Assembly (NCBI GenBank): GCA_038496675.1
Contig: CM076652.1
Coordinates: 7,709,079 to 7,773,078 of the forward strand
Length of the DNA: 64,000 nt
From: Rachycentron canadum
Taxonomy: Eukaryota > Chordata > Actinopteri > Carangiformes > Rachycentridae
Reading direction: 5' to 3'
Below, in pieces: positions 1 through 12,938 of this stretch (position 1 is its first letter; the number at the start of each line of letters is the position of its first letter). Both the position numbers and the translations under genes were made by a program. The notes below the pieces were generated by a model, which saw only the letters and a program-made list of their open reading frames with translations, was not told the origin of the DNA and ran no database searches.

Positions 1-830
1 CAGTCCCACTCCAGTAGCTTGATTATAGTGTCTAAACATCAGCTCTGCCAAGTGGACAGACATTATAACAATCATGCATCATAACAATCACTGATGTGAA
101 AAAGGAGAAACATGGACATGAGATAAATTTGGACAAACACAGTCATACAGTCACTTTGTGGAGTCCAACAACTGCAAGTACTCCCATGGAGAAATCGAAT
201 GTGTGGTGGCTACAGAGAGTCGCAGGAGGAAAATGTAACATGACACTTTCTGTATGGCCCAATATCAAGAGTGACCATGTAGCTCAGCTATAAGTGGATA
301 TATTATTCTTTTTTTATTGTTTTTCCCAGTCTATTCTATTTCTCAGTAATTTCTCTGTTTTCTCATTTCGATGTCTACCTTCCCATTTTAGATAAACGGT
401 CATAAACCACTGTCTATCATAAAATATAAAACAAATAATTCTAATATGTTTCATGTGTAATGTTGACATATTTGGTTTTAATTTGTTTAATTGATATGTA
501 CATACATTTCATATGTGGAAATTGAATATATTTATATCTATTACCTTTGCATATGGGTAGTGTTTGTGATATTACATTTGATGCAGCTTACATTTGGAAC
601 CTGAACCAAGGATTCTTTGGATATCAGTCTGGCATCAATACCAGTTTGTAGATAATCACCTAGTGTTTGTTATATTATATTATAGATTCCCCATAGTCTT
701 CCAAAAGGAAAAAGGTCTGATGAGCAGCTTTTTTTGCTGACAAAGAGAACTAACTATCTACTGTATTACAAAGGGTCAGGGTGGCTCAGTTTTAATTTTG
801 GATTTTATTAGGACTGCCAACAAATGATAT
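1..830. other. AT-rich stretch, no gene seen
   Basis: Only short open frames occur and none resembles a known domain. No repeat family is recognised before the TTAA-flanked element that begins at 831. Confidence 0.6.
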
Positions 831-1067
831 TTAAAGAATAGTTCAAAATTTAGTTTGCTTTTTCTTGCTCTGAGTTTGATGGGAAGATTGATGCCAGTGT
901 CATGTCATGACCGGCTGGCTCTGTCCAATGGTTAAAGAAATGTTCCTCGCAGTGATGGCTGCAGGTGCTAGCTTCAAGCAGACATGAGAGTGTTATCAAT
1001 ATTTGCATTTAAATCTCTGCAAGAAAGCAAATGAGTCTATTTCCCAACAGATCAAAATAGTCTTTAA
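831..1067. mobile_element. Non-autonomous inverted-repeat element flanked by TTAA
   Basis: The left end (TTAAAGAATAGTTC) and the right end (AATAGTCTTTAA) are inverted copies. Inside them the two arms also pair imperfectly: the left arm carries TTTGCTTTTTCTTGCTC and the right arm GCAAGAAAGCAAA, each leading to a CATG motif near the centre. The middle carries a short remnant (GGCTGGCTCTGTCC). This arrangement and wording match a very common teleost repeat that lacks coding capacity. The TTAA ends would fit a piggyBac-type mobilisation, but that is inference. The copy is short because much of the central part of the family is missing. Related pieces lie at 18721-18755 and 55560-55710. Confidence 0.8.
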
Positions 1068-2524
1068 TGAGGGTGATGTTGGAGGCAGCATTTTAATTTC
1101 CTCTCTCTGTTCTAAAGAGTCAAAAATAACTTGCAGACGCATTATATTATGCAAGGAATTGGAATTTGGCCCATATATTTTTATATTTGGTGGTTGATTC
1201 AACATCTAATATGTCAAGTGAAAACTTTAACAACCTTCACAAAGAAATCTTGAGAGACAGTAATTTAAAGTCAATGCATTTCCCTGCGAAAGCCCCAAGA
1301 AAAGCAGGTTGGCAGCATTAGAGTCTTTAAATTGGCTAAAGGAAAGTGTGAATTTAAGTGTTTTCCTGACTGAGACACAAGACAAGCTGAGAAAAGCCTC
1401 AGCTGCTCATGATCCTTAAAAAGAAAAAGGTGTCAATACAATTAGCAAATTGGTAAAAAGTAGGCATTTCAATCAAGTATCTGGTTCTTAAAACAAATTG
1501 TTCTCAACTGAAAGTACAGGGACACGGTAATAATAACACTTATAAACTTTAATAACATTTTGAGTGTGATTTATATTTTTCATCCCCCCTCCAGATGCAC
1601 AACATTATAGCTGTGAGTAGCTCACTCTCACATATATATGTATTTATAAGGCTGGCCGCGGCTCAACACTCTTCTTGAGCTATGTCCTTTTTATAGGAGT
1701 CGTACGGTAACAAATGACAATGTTTACGATGCGTGATGGACAAAATCATCACAGGCTTGCAGTTGTGAGTCAACGCCAGCAGGGGGAGGTAAAGCGCACA
1801 AAGTGACAGATGCAGACAACTCCTTGTGGCATGAGGCTTCAGTCACAGAGAGCACAGGGTACATTAAGTTATCTGTTTACAAGGTACATAGAGCAGTAAA
1901 TGGAAATGCCTCCTGTGTTCATTTGCCCTCCTCATCATTGCAGTGTCTCTTACAGACAGGCTGTAGGCATGCATGGACACCTAAGAGAGAAATAATAAAC
2001 ACTGGATTTGATAATGTGAACAGATAAGGGGAAATACTTGCTGCGACATGTTGTCACAAAAACATACATATGCACACGTAGCAAGAAGCTGTGCACAAAC
2101 AAGACACCGAGATGTCTCCCAGATGTAAGTCAGCTGCTTTTACAGCAGGTAGACATGATGTCAGCCACCTTTCAAAGGTCTTTTTTTTTCCCCAGTAAAG
2201 AGTCCTTCATCTCACCAGGGGTTCCAGTGCAACAGCAGAGCTCAGGTGTATTTGGACCACCCACTGATCCATCTGGGCTGCAAATACAAAGTAATGTTGT
2301 ACATCCTTGACTCTCTGCAAACAGAGAAGGAGGGAGCAGAAGGGGCACAGTCAGACTGTTTGTGTAATTTCTGTTTCATACAGCTCTTTCTTCACTTGAC
2401 TCGGTGGAACAAAAAGGAATAAACTGACTTCAAAAATGATGGCACACTTAAATTATAACAATGCTGTTACAACAATATCAGATCTTAATAAAGCAAAGAT
2501 TCAAGACCTTGGTTGCAAATGGGT
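1068..2524. other. No gene seen; contains one CTCF-like motif
   Basis: Two open frames of 74 and 90 codons (1803-2027 and 2038-2310) have no recognisable domain, and their composition is like the surrounding DNA. Apart from the CTCF-like motif at 1776 nothing can be named. Confidence 0.55.
1776..1789 (+). promoter_or_regulatory. CTCF-like core motif
   Basis: CCAGCAGGGGGAGG differs from the vertebrate CTCF core (CCASYAGRKGGCRS) at one position. Only occupancy data would show whether it is used. Confidence 0.35.
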
Positions 2525-3113
2525 ACACACATATTACTACACCTCCTTGTTCATGCAATTATCCAGTCAGCCAATCCAGTGACAGCAGCGCAGTGCATCT
2601 GATCTCAGTGACTTCTGGTGCCAAACAGGCTGCTTTGAGTATTTCTGAAACTGCTGATTTTCACACACAACAGTCAAAAAAAGTTTTTACTCAGAATGGT
2701 GCCAATAACAAACAAAAAAAAAGAAAACATGGCAGAGGAGAATAGTTAGACTGGTTGGAGCTGACATAAAGGCTGACTGGTAGCTCCAATAACCACTCTC
2801 TACAACTGTGGTGAGCAGAAAAGCATCTCAGAATGAACTATACGTCATACCTCGGGGACCTGTCGCTAAGTGAAATCTGTATTTTCAGATTTCATGAACA
2901 TGACAATTAGTTGGGATGTGGCAGAACATGAATGTGCAGCTGAGAAATCTTCAGAAATTATGTGATGCAGGTGTGTGTCAACGTGGATGAGACTCTCAAA
3001 GGGATGTTTCCAACATTGTGTGGAATATAAAAGAAGAAATGAGGCTGTTTTTAGAGCAAATGCAACAACTGCCCAGTATTAGAATGGTGTTTCTAAAGTG
3101 CTCAATGAGTGTA
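2525..3113 (+). mobile_element. Tc1-like transposon relic, internally deleted
   Basis: This is a decayed Tc1/mariner-superfamily element on the plus strand. The 5' part (2537-2860) matches the start of a common teleost Tc1 family: the leader with TTCATGCAATTATCC, then the transposase helix-turn-helix region, readable as fragments such as GLSISETAD-like words and SRVYSEWCQ-like words, broken by small indels. At about 2860-2905 the sequence jumps to the 3' end of the same family: a WDV-like word, the C-terminal codons, then a terminal repeat reading CTAAAGTGCTCAATGAGTGTA. Most of the catalytic DDE core is absent, so the copy cannot make a working transposase. The 5' terminal repeat is barely recognisable. 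The copy at 46440-47130 belongs to the same family in the opposite orientation. Confidence 0.85.
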
Positions 3114-6100
3114 TGGTATCACCTTGCATTACTGTGGACAGCTAGCAGAGGTTTACTGATGACATTAAGCTACAGGAGGAGTGGAAGTTTTTGTGAGTAG
3201 AGCAAGAAATTATCATCAGCTCAAGGTTTTCACAAGAGACCACACTTTTAACTGTGGAAAAAATTCAACCCTTAAAATAACTTAAAACCTAAAAATAACA
3301 ATAGAGTGAGGCAAACAGTATAGTCAGACATAATGTTGATGCATCTGCATTTAATTATTTTCTTTAGTGTTTCTTAAAAGAAAACGAGTATGTATGTGTA
3401 GATTATGTGATTGTCTCCCTGCTTAGTGAAACTTGTTTTCAACTGAAGGTCAGTCTATATTTACTAGTGCATCACCGGAGTGGATGGAATGATTAAATTA
3501 GGAGCTGCAGATCAGTGAGGCAAGATGCTGTGATCAGAGTGAAGTGAGTCACTTGATTAAATAGAGCTCTGCTCCTGAAACTCTGTCAGGTAGCCTACAC
3601 AGCAAATCCACTGAGGTGGCATCTGAAATTAGACATGAAATCACATTCTCCATCAGTGGAATGATGTTGAGTGCACAAACTGCATTTTCACACTTCTGGT
3701 GGTTGCTGGGCCACATGAGGGAATACTGGATCCAAATTTAGCAGAAGTAAGCCATAAACGTTGCTAATATGAAATGAAATCTATCTATCTATCTTGTAGA
3801 TTGTCTTCTCCAAATTAAAAATATCATTTAAGTAAGTAATATGTCTCTATGCGCTAATGAATTATCATGGCACAACTCTGGCTCCAGCATGACCTGCAAA
3901 CCAGTTAATAGACACAATAGCTCTCTCAGGCTGAATTGGTTGATTGAAGAGCAATTTATCATCCTCTAAGAATCATGGTTTTCACCCCAGGTGAATTTAA
4001 GGGGGTATTTGTTCAGTAAGTTTTGTCTGCCACCAAATGTGGCTTCTTGCCGGCAGTGTGTAGGTGTTGCATGACAAGAGCTTCAGCCACCATTGTGTTC
4101 ACAAGGTAAGAGGACATAATTCACCCTCTGAGCAGAACAACATCTTAAGGGCAGAATGGAGGCTACAGTGAGTCGCTATCAGAAACATTGAGATGGGCTG
4201 GGGCTAGCTGGTTAGTGTGCCAAGTCTCATTAATGACACTGTAAAGGTTAGTGCAAAAGAACTAAATGGCTCTAGAAGGCAAGTCAGCCACTCATTCATT
4301 AATTCATTTGCTTTCAGTTGGCCTCTCTGCCCCCTAGTGGTCATACTGGGAACTTTCACTTGGAGTAATGGTCTCTTTTTCATAAACCCCTTCTTCATAG
4401 ATTAACGCATCCACGTCAGCTGTTCAGTACCGTCACATTCCCTGTGCGAGTCCAGGGACTGAGGGAAGTAACATCAAACTAACAACATTGGATAAGCAGG
4501 CAAAACCATCAACGGGAAACAGATACAGAAAAAAAAAAAAAAAACAAGGAATTTTATCATTAGTTAACTGCTCCAATGATAAAATGACATTGGAGAAGTA
4601 AATCTGCCATAGAAAACCCAAACTGATAGACAATCTTTAATCAAGTACTATAGTTACACACTATCCTAGTAAGAACACACAAAACACACACACCTGTCAG
4701 CTGCCCATTCTGGCCCAGGCCAGTTCTCCCTCCTTAGCTTTTATACTGCAGCTCCTGATTGACAAACGGGCTCAGACTGCCAAGTCACCCACTGGAGAAA
4801 AGAGGGCAGCAGAGAGTATCCAGCACACATAAGGACACATATAAGGGCCTTGCTCAAGTTTACCTCAGTGGTGGTAATGAGGTGAAGGCAATTGCTGTTA
4901 TTTGCTTTCACTGATCAGATTCAAACCCCACTTTAACTTTTGAAATGATATTTCCCTTTTTTGAAACTGTGTCCAAACCTTTGACTGTTATTGTACATAT
5001 TTTCAAATCTCAATGAAAAGGCAATTGCATAATCAAATCTTCCAAATCAATATTTATCAATAGTCTGTATGGACTATTATGAAAGCTGGATGCCAGTGCT
5101 GCTCCCTTGTAACTTTAATGGCACAGACTGTTCAGTTTGTCAAACTAACTGAAATAGACCCATGTTTGCTAGAAAACAAGTTTTCAAAATGAAAGCTACG
5201 CAAGAACAATCAACCATGTCTTTCCAAAGTCTACAGAAAAGTGCAAGAGTTAACCTCTAATGCAATTAACCAAAATGTAAACCGGCTTGTTACACTATCC
5301 AGAATTTGCTGTTGTGACTTACTTGAATGATAAACACTTATTACTTTACTTACTTGCGAGGCATTTTGTTTTACATGAGCAAATCAGTTGTGAAACACAA
5401 GACACTGACATGATGCTGTAGCTCTTTAAGGAATAAGCAAAGACAAATAAGAAAATGTCTTGAATTCATCTAATTTCACTAAAAGAATAGTGTGGTTGTC
5501 TCATACACTAGTAGATACTAAACTCAGTTATTTTCTATGTTAGTTGAGGATTACTGATTAAGTGGTGGATTTTACTTCAGAGAAATAATCGAGTCCCATG
5601 ATGTTTGTTCTTTTCCAATAAAACATAATTACTTGAGATAGACCTAAAAATCTCCACTAGACTCTTATTGTGAAGCTGAAAACATTTTCTTTTACCTTCT
5701 CCTGTGGGGATACAGAAGCACCCTGAGGCAACATGTCTTCTGAATGTGCTCTGCAGGTGACAAAAACAAACAGTCTAAACAAGTTTACTCCACTGTGTAA
5801 TGCTCACAATGGTTAGATTTCTGTCTCTCTGCAACCATCAATAGGTCCACACAGAGAATTATGTGACTGATTACACTTCCCGTCCTGTTTACCTGGATTG
5901 TATCTGTCTCTCAGCAGGGTACCTTGTTAGCACTGTCCTTGCGGCTGCAGGGTCCAATCTTTGGTTCTGATTACTGCTTTGTTGTCACCATTATCACCTT
6001 CCTCATCAGTGAAACTGTGGAACTGATAGTAATTGTAATTGCCTTCTTAGTGGTTGAGTGTGTGTCTTTTGCTACTCCCATGGCTGCCTGTTGTCTCAGA

Positions 6101-9100
6101 CAATATGTAATTAGCTGGATAATCTTTGGTCTTTAGAGCTTGTTTGGGAAATTGTACGTTTGATTTCTCTTGCAGTGTAGGAAAAACTGCTAACGCATGG
6201 AAAGCCAGAGCATTTGGTGTTTTTTAAGTCATGGTGTTGTGTAGAAGACAGAGAGATAATGAGGAATCTCAGACCATCATGTATTTTTTAGCAGAGTTGC
6301 TAGATAATCTTACGCTCCTAAGCTATGTGCTCTCTACACACAGCTTTTTGGTTTTAGTTTGCAGTCTCTTATTCTCAAGTTCTAAAACCTCCAACTGCTG
6401 TGAAAAGCTGGAGAACAGATGGAAGGACAGATAAAGGATTTCACATTTTATTTCTAATACAGTTTTCATTAAAATCAAATCTTAAAAGGCAACAGAGAAG
6501 AGATTAAAAAAAGTGAAATATTCTTATGTCAGAATGGGAGCAAGTACTAAACACTGTTAACAACACAGGAAGATCATCTGTTCTCTGTACTGTATTTGTC
6601 TTTAATCAATGTCAAATGGATAGAGAGACTTTATGTTTCAAGTACTTTCCTGTTAATAACAAACTTCAGCACCATCAAAAAATAAGAGTAACTCACACCA
6701 AAGAAAAATCAGATGAATGTACAAGTCAAGGGCATGCCCACTTATAAAAATCTACAGCCCCTTCAGAAAGAAGAGCGAAGCGTATTTTTGTTTTCTTCCA
6801 CAATGCTGTGGTTTTCACTTATTACAAACTCTTCTTTTGAATCATGGCTCAAAAAGGTCTTTACAGTGCAGAGAGAGAGCTTTTCACAATGTCACCTTTG
6901 AATGACAATTAAAAAGCTATAAGAGAATTATATTCACATGTCAATGCAGGGTAGGTGGTGGATAAAAACATACTTGACAGTGTCGTGATTCATGACACTT
7001 TTAGATGTCAACACTTTTCCCTCCGACACCGACAGGCTGAATAGCCGATTTAAAAATTCATATACAAAAAGAGCAACACGCAACTCACTGAAAACACAAG
7101 TATTCTTAATTAGGGTAAGAAAATATCTCAAAGGACCAGGTTTACAGTTCAGGAAATACAGTCATTCACTTTCCTGCAGACAGATGAAAAGATTATATTT
7201 CAGAAATAGAACGGCATCAATCATTGCATCTGATACTAGTCAAAAAACAGTATTTCCATGTTCAACAATATGTTCAACAATTCCTTTAAGAAACTTTGTG
7301 CAACCACACCATGGTTAAAACAAAACAAAAAATTTGAATTGTTTCTCCCTTCATCGAAATGGTTTCTTCAGTTCTGATGTCACACAGAGACATTTAACCT
7401 TGGTTTTGACTCATGCCTTTGAATACACCACCAGGCAATAATGATCAAACACAAAGGCTAAAGTAAGCACAGCAAACAGGCTTTTAAAGCCTGCAGTTAA
7501 CCTGATTAGGTCTCACTTAAAGTGCAAACAAAGCCTGACAGAAAAAAAAATACCAGACCAACAGAAAGGAAATCTGATTAACCACAAAACAGAACCCCTC
7601 ATCTCATATGTGGCCGAAGTTTTTGAGAAATATCAGAGGGTTTTTTACTGCAGTTTAAAAATCTGGTAATATGTGATAATTCTTCAACCAAAGGCAAAGA
7701 TAACACCAAAGCAACACGACCTATTCAGTGAAGAGCAGGGAGTTTGCAGATCTCTGCATTTGTGTCACTGAACAGTCTCTTAGGGCAGGACTGAGTGATT
7801 TCCACTTTCAGTTCACAGCAACAGAATGTGCAAATTTTAGGCAGAGATAACAGTGATGGTTTGAGAGAGGAATTAAAGCAGCTGTGTGCTGTATGTCGAC
7901 AACAATGTAGCTGAGAGGGAACAAGGCCAAGTGCAAGGAAGCAGCATTGCCATGAGATGTGATGTTACACATTCAAATGGCAAAGAAAAAAAATATATAT
8001 AAAATAAAAAAACAACACAAAAACCACAAAGACCCTCTGAGCAGATAAACTCTACCTCATCTTAAAAAGTCTTCACACCTAGTGCCAGAGCTGAAAATAA
8101 CAATGGACAGTTTTAATTTTGTTTTGACATTTCACTGACAGGATGAGATGGAGATGCAGTTTTATCATGTTTAATTGCAATATAATTAACCTGTGAAAGT
8201 ATAAGTGGCAGTAATTACAAGTACAAATTATTAATGATTAAAGTGCATTAATAGTTTGATATCACAGCCATAATTATCAAGAGTCATCCTTAGTTTATCA
8301 TTCTGAGAAAGAGTCCACCATTTATATTTATAAGTTTTTTTCTTACCATTTATTTTTACTCTCTTGCCATTATGAGCAGAAACAAGAAACATCTCAGTTA
8401 ATAAATATGCAAAAACTGCAGAAACATGTTAATGTATTCTGGCTTGTTGTCAGATGTTCTCCATATTTAGTTTATAAACTTTGTGCATGTCATAAAAAAG
8501 AAATCATAGAGAGCTTCATGCAATGGGATCACACCAGTTAACTTGTTGACGTTTCAACCTGCACAGTAGTCTTCACAAATTCCTACACAAGTTCTCAGTA
8601 CTCAGTTGGACTACGGCCATGGTCGGACTCTGATCTGAGCTACACACCTGTTTCATGACTGCATCCTGCACGGCTGTGATGTTAAAACGCCTACAAAATC
8701 TGCCCAAAGACATAAACACCTGCCCAAGTACTCAAAACCATCTCTGTGGTAGTTCCTGCTACCACACCACACATACACGCACAGGTGAAAGGCTGGTAAT
8801 TATTGAACTGGATGTTTGTTTAACAAATGAACCCTTGCAGAACAGGAGGGTGAGCTATTGAAAAGCTTTAATACCAGTGTGTACACAGGTGAAATGAACT
8901 GTGATAGATGTTTTAGGAGAAAATACACTGAGCAGCTATATTGCTGGGGAAAGAGATGGTGGAGCCTCTTGTCTGATGAAGGAAGGACATGAACACAGAC
9001 AGAAAGCACATATTTCAGCTACCAAAACCTTCCTTTTTAAGCCTTTACAAGTGACCCTCATGCCAAATGGACCATGCAGTCCAAGACAAATTACAGTTTT

Positions 9101-9363
9101 CTTTGAATAGTGTGGGAGCCAAATTGAGATTTATTTTCAGAAATGACAATTTGCCTGCAGCCTGGGACAGGTCATCTGTTGCTTTGTAAACAAAATTATA
9201 AGAATCAGTAAAAAAATATGTGTACTTCAACAAGTATGATTACATTCAAGTAATTACAAATACAAAGAAAACTATACTTTTACAACCTAAAAATAACACA
9301 CATGCAAGTTACTGGACCCACAGATAATTCCATTTAATTGAGACTGGACATCATCAGAGTGAG

Positions 9364-9364
<1 letters not shown>
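3114..9364. other. Long stretch without recognisable genes
   Basis: Open frames reach at most 108 codons (6992-7318) and none shows a known motif. Small features are a (TATC)n run near 3780, a poly-A run near 4510, an 11-bp inverted repeat at 4551-4585 and the CTCF-type core at 4327. Several short AT-rich patches carry homeodomain-like TAAT cores, but nothing supports a specific call. Confidence 0.5.
4327..4340 (-). promoter_or_regulatory. CTCF core motif, full match
   Basis: The minus strand reads CCACTAGGGGGCAG, an exact fit to the vertebrate CTCF core. It faces the weaker motif at 1776, so the pair is convergent and 2.5 kb apart. Such cores also occur inside teleost repeats, and I could not tell whether this one does. 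Confidence 0.5.

Positions 9365-9435
<71 letters not shown>
9365..9435. repeat. (CA)n microsatellite, about 71 bp
   Basis: An uninterrupted CA dinucleotide array of about 35 units is directly visible. Confidence 0.98.
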
Positions 9436-9436
<1 letters not shown>

Positions 9437-12400
9437 ACAGGCTGCAGGACTGCCAGGTTGCGTTCAAACTCAGGTCCACCCCACCAACCCCAGTCATTAA
9501 AACGTATTATCTAATTACATAGAGTGTTCAAGGGGCCCATCAGTATAGAAGAGGCACCCTTCTCAAATATGCAAGGACTTATCAAGGAAGATTACCTTGA
9601 GTTTTGAGTGGTTTAAGTCCTAGTTCAGTATTCAGATCAGATTATGGGAGAGTATGTGAATAGGAAATCTCAGTCTTTTATCAACAGGCTTGTGGATTAC
9701 TTCAAGTAGCACATATATTGTTTCTGGACAAGTTCTGCTGTTTCAATACAATTAGCACCACAAACAAAATTCCCTTGGCTTCCTTTGTACTGGGGTGGTC
9801 AGAGATGTCAGTGATAGATATCTCCAAAACCTTCAGATGATAAAATGGAAACCAGATGTTTGGCTAGGAGGAAGTGTGGGGAATACTTATTTTCATTACT
9901 TGGATGAAGTGACCCTTCACTTTTAATTTATTAGATGACTGCATTGTACACACGGAGATTTTTAGATGAAAAATAATCAATCCAGTGACTGATTATCTGT
10001 TTGTTGTTGGTGTGAAAGTATTTTCTGCCACAGAGCATGGAGCCACATAATGTAGTAATACAAAGATGACTGGACTTTACAACTTGTATTAAGACATATG
10101 GTCTGTGTCTGCGTTTGTTGCAGTCTCACATCAAGTGACCTGCAAGGCTACTGCTGTCAGATCTGTCTGTGTATATATATATATGCGTATGTGTGAAAGA
10201 AACAGAGAAAGCAGTGGTTCATGGATCTACATCATTAATATGGATGTTGATTTTTCAAATGGCATCATGTTGTTTTCTGTCTGAAAATCAATCTCAGCCC
10301 GCTCAGTCAGCTGTACTTCCTAATCAGCCACTTAGTATAAATACCTGCATCCACCAATCAAATGTTTTCCATAGAATCTATGAAAATAATACGAAACCTT
10401 TTGCTTCAATTATTTGTTTTCCCTGCAGTTTGTATGGCAGCATGAGCCGTCTATAGCTACCCTCGGAAGCAGAATCAACACCTTTCTGTGCCAAGCAAAA
10501 CACATGACTGACAGTTGAGTTCGGTGTCTCCAATCCAAAAGGTTAAACCATAAGGACTAAAAGATAGTTGAGTTCCAGGTCTGTTAAAATGTGAGTGGAG
10601 TATATGGCTCGTCTCTGTTCTCCTGTGCTCGTACGCGTCAGTCCCCAGTCTGTCCAAACACATAGCAGAATTAATGTGATGAGGGAACAGGACTGAGAGA
10701 ACATAATGAGGTTTATAATTAGCCTCTGGGTTAGAGGGCTGGTTGCGGCTGCTGGAGGTCAGACCTGAATGCTTCTCTGCTTTAAGGTTAATGCATGTTA
10801 GCGAGAGAGAGAGAGAGAGAGTGTGTGTGAGTGTGTGTGTGTGTGTGTGTGAGATCCTGGTGTTCATTCATATCTGACCACCAATTACCCCATGCAATTA
10901 TAATTAAAATTTCAACCATTTACATCAAGTTCAACAGATAGTGAACCATCTGAATTTACAAATAGAAGGGTCTAATTAGCCATGTTTTGAATTTGTAAAC
11001 AACTGTACTGTAGTAGTTTTTTTTCTATTGGTGCTGTCTAGACTACATCCCTCAATCGGCTACACGACTTCAGCTGTATTCATGCCCCCAATTGATGCTA
11101 CAGTCCTCATGTTTATGCAAAGATGAGCAGTGGATTGTTGGATAGCAGTCTACACTGGAACAACAGGAACCGCTACGTAGCTAGGAAATGGTCTCTGAGT
11201 GGGTATTTAGAGGACTGCTGTCAGACACTGACTACAGTTGGCAACATGCAACCATGTGAGGGAACCAATTTGGCAACAGTGCTGTATCACCCCCATAGTG
11301 AAGATCAAAAGCCACAGCTCCCCCCCAACCACTGCTGGTTCCAACAGCTTGCTCACAAAACACAGTCAGTCAGTCAGTCATTCTCGGAGACAGAATTTGA
11401 TTGATTTGATTGATTTATTTAAATCTATGTTTACTGTACATTTTTATCATTAAACACGACCTGCATTCAGTGGATTGTAAACCTTTTATGGTGGAGAGGT
11501 TATGATATCACAGGGGATGACATTTTTGATGCAAAGTCACAGCTGTTAATGGGGGATCTAACCTAGAATGATGGCTCTGTGGTGGACGGGTTACGAGAGC
11601 TGTAAAAATAATTGACCACAAAGCCAGGGTTTTGTTAGTCGGTCACTTTTCCTACAGTCCTCCTAATAAAATACCGTACTGTGTGTGTATGTGATGACAA
11701 TACAGAGTTCACTCCAGGACTCAGGTTTCGAAGGCTGGACTTATCGACTTGTGTGTAATTTGGATCCAAACAATTGATGGCCAGACACAGGGGAAGCTAT
11801 GTAACATGTTGGCCAGTAACTTCTGGGCTGTGCAGACAGTTTGTTAAATTTCTTCTGACTCCACTACTTGAATCGATATGAGCACATACTTGTTATTATT
11901 TCTGCCTCCATACATTTGTGCCATTTTGCATTATTCTCTTAAACCCACTTTCCATGAAAATCCATCCATCATTAACATCCGGGCACAACTGTAATGCACA
12001 AACCCAGCTTCTCTGTATCTGTAATTGTCAACTGTGGTGTCATTGAAAAGCTCAAAATGAGAAAAAATATACATAAATATTTGGACACTAAAGTCTAACA
12101 GACCCACATATGATTTGGATGACGATGAGAAATACTAATGAAGCCAAGCGTGAAAATGCCAAATCGAAACATTTAATGTTTGATCAATCACAAAATAATG
12201 AGGACAAATTAGCAGTTTTATATAAATGGCAACATCTCAATCACAAAACACAGTGTATCACCTGTATATGTTTGGTTGTTGTTGCTGTTTTGGCTTAAAG
12301 CCTTAAAAAGTGTTTCAGAGAATTTGTACAATGAATGATGACTTTTGTACAATACATTGCAATAAAATACTGAGAAAGATGGACAAGGTTTTTGCATGGA

Positions 12401-12538
12401 AAAAGAAAACATTAACATTTTTTAGAAGAAATACCAAGAAAAATTTCTTTTACCACAGAGTATCTATGTCTCTCCCACTTCCATAACAGTCCTTCGTTAC
12501 GAACAGAAGATTTTTGCTTTCCTTGGAGTAACAAAACA
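9436..12538. other. No gene seen
   Basis: The longest frame (minus strand, 10475-10867, 130 codons) begins inside the GA/GT microsatellite, so its His/Thr and Ser/Leu runs are translated dinucleotides. A CAGT tetranucleotide run lies near 11366 and GATT runs near 11400. No repeat family or coding motif was recognised. Confidence 0.55.
10803..10852. repeat. Compound (GA)n-(GT)n microsatellite
   Basis: A GA array is followed directly by a GT array with one GA interruption. Confidence 0.95.
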
Positions 12539-12938
12539 NNNNNNNNNNNNNNNNNNNNNNNNNNNNNNNNNNNNNNNNNNNNNNNNNNNNNNNNNNNNNN
12601 NNNNNNNNNNNNNNNNNNNNNNNNNNNNNNNNNNNNNNNNNNNNNNNNNNNNNNNNNNNNNNNNNNNNNNNNNNNNNNNNNNNNNNNNNNNNNNNNNNNN
12701 NNNNNNNNNNNNNNNNNNNNNNNNNNNNNNNNNNNNNNNNNNNNNNNNNNNNNNNNNNNNNNNNNNNNNNNNNNNNNNNNNNNNNNNNNNNNNNNNNNNN
12801 NNNNNNNNNNNNNNNNNNNNNNNNNNNNNNNNNNNNNNNNNNNNNNNNNNNNNNNNNNNNNNNNNNNNNNNNNNNNNNNNNNNNNNNNNNNNNNNNNNNN
12901 NNNNNNNNNNNNNNNNNNNNNNNNNNNNNNNNNNNNNN
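12539..12938. other. Assembly gap, 400 Ns
   Basis: Exactly 400 consecutive N bases are present. Open frames that cross the gap are artefacts. Confidence 1.

Noticed and set aside
10475..10867. Minus-strand frame of 130 codons with His/Thr and Ser/Leu repeats
   Set aside because: It starts inside the GA/GT microsatellite and its N-terminal repeats are translated dinucleotides; no domain follows.
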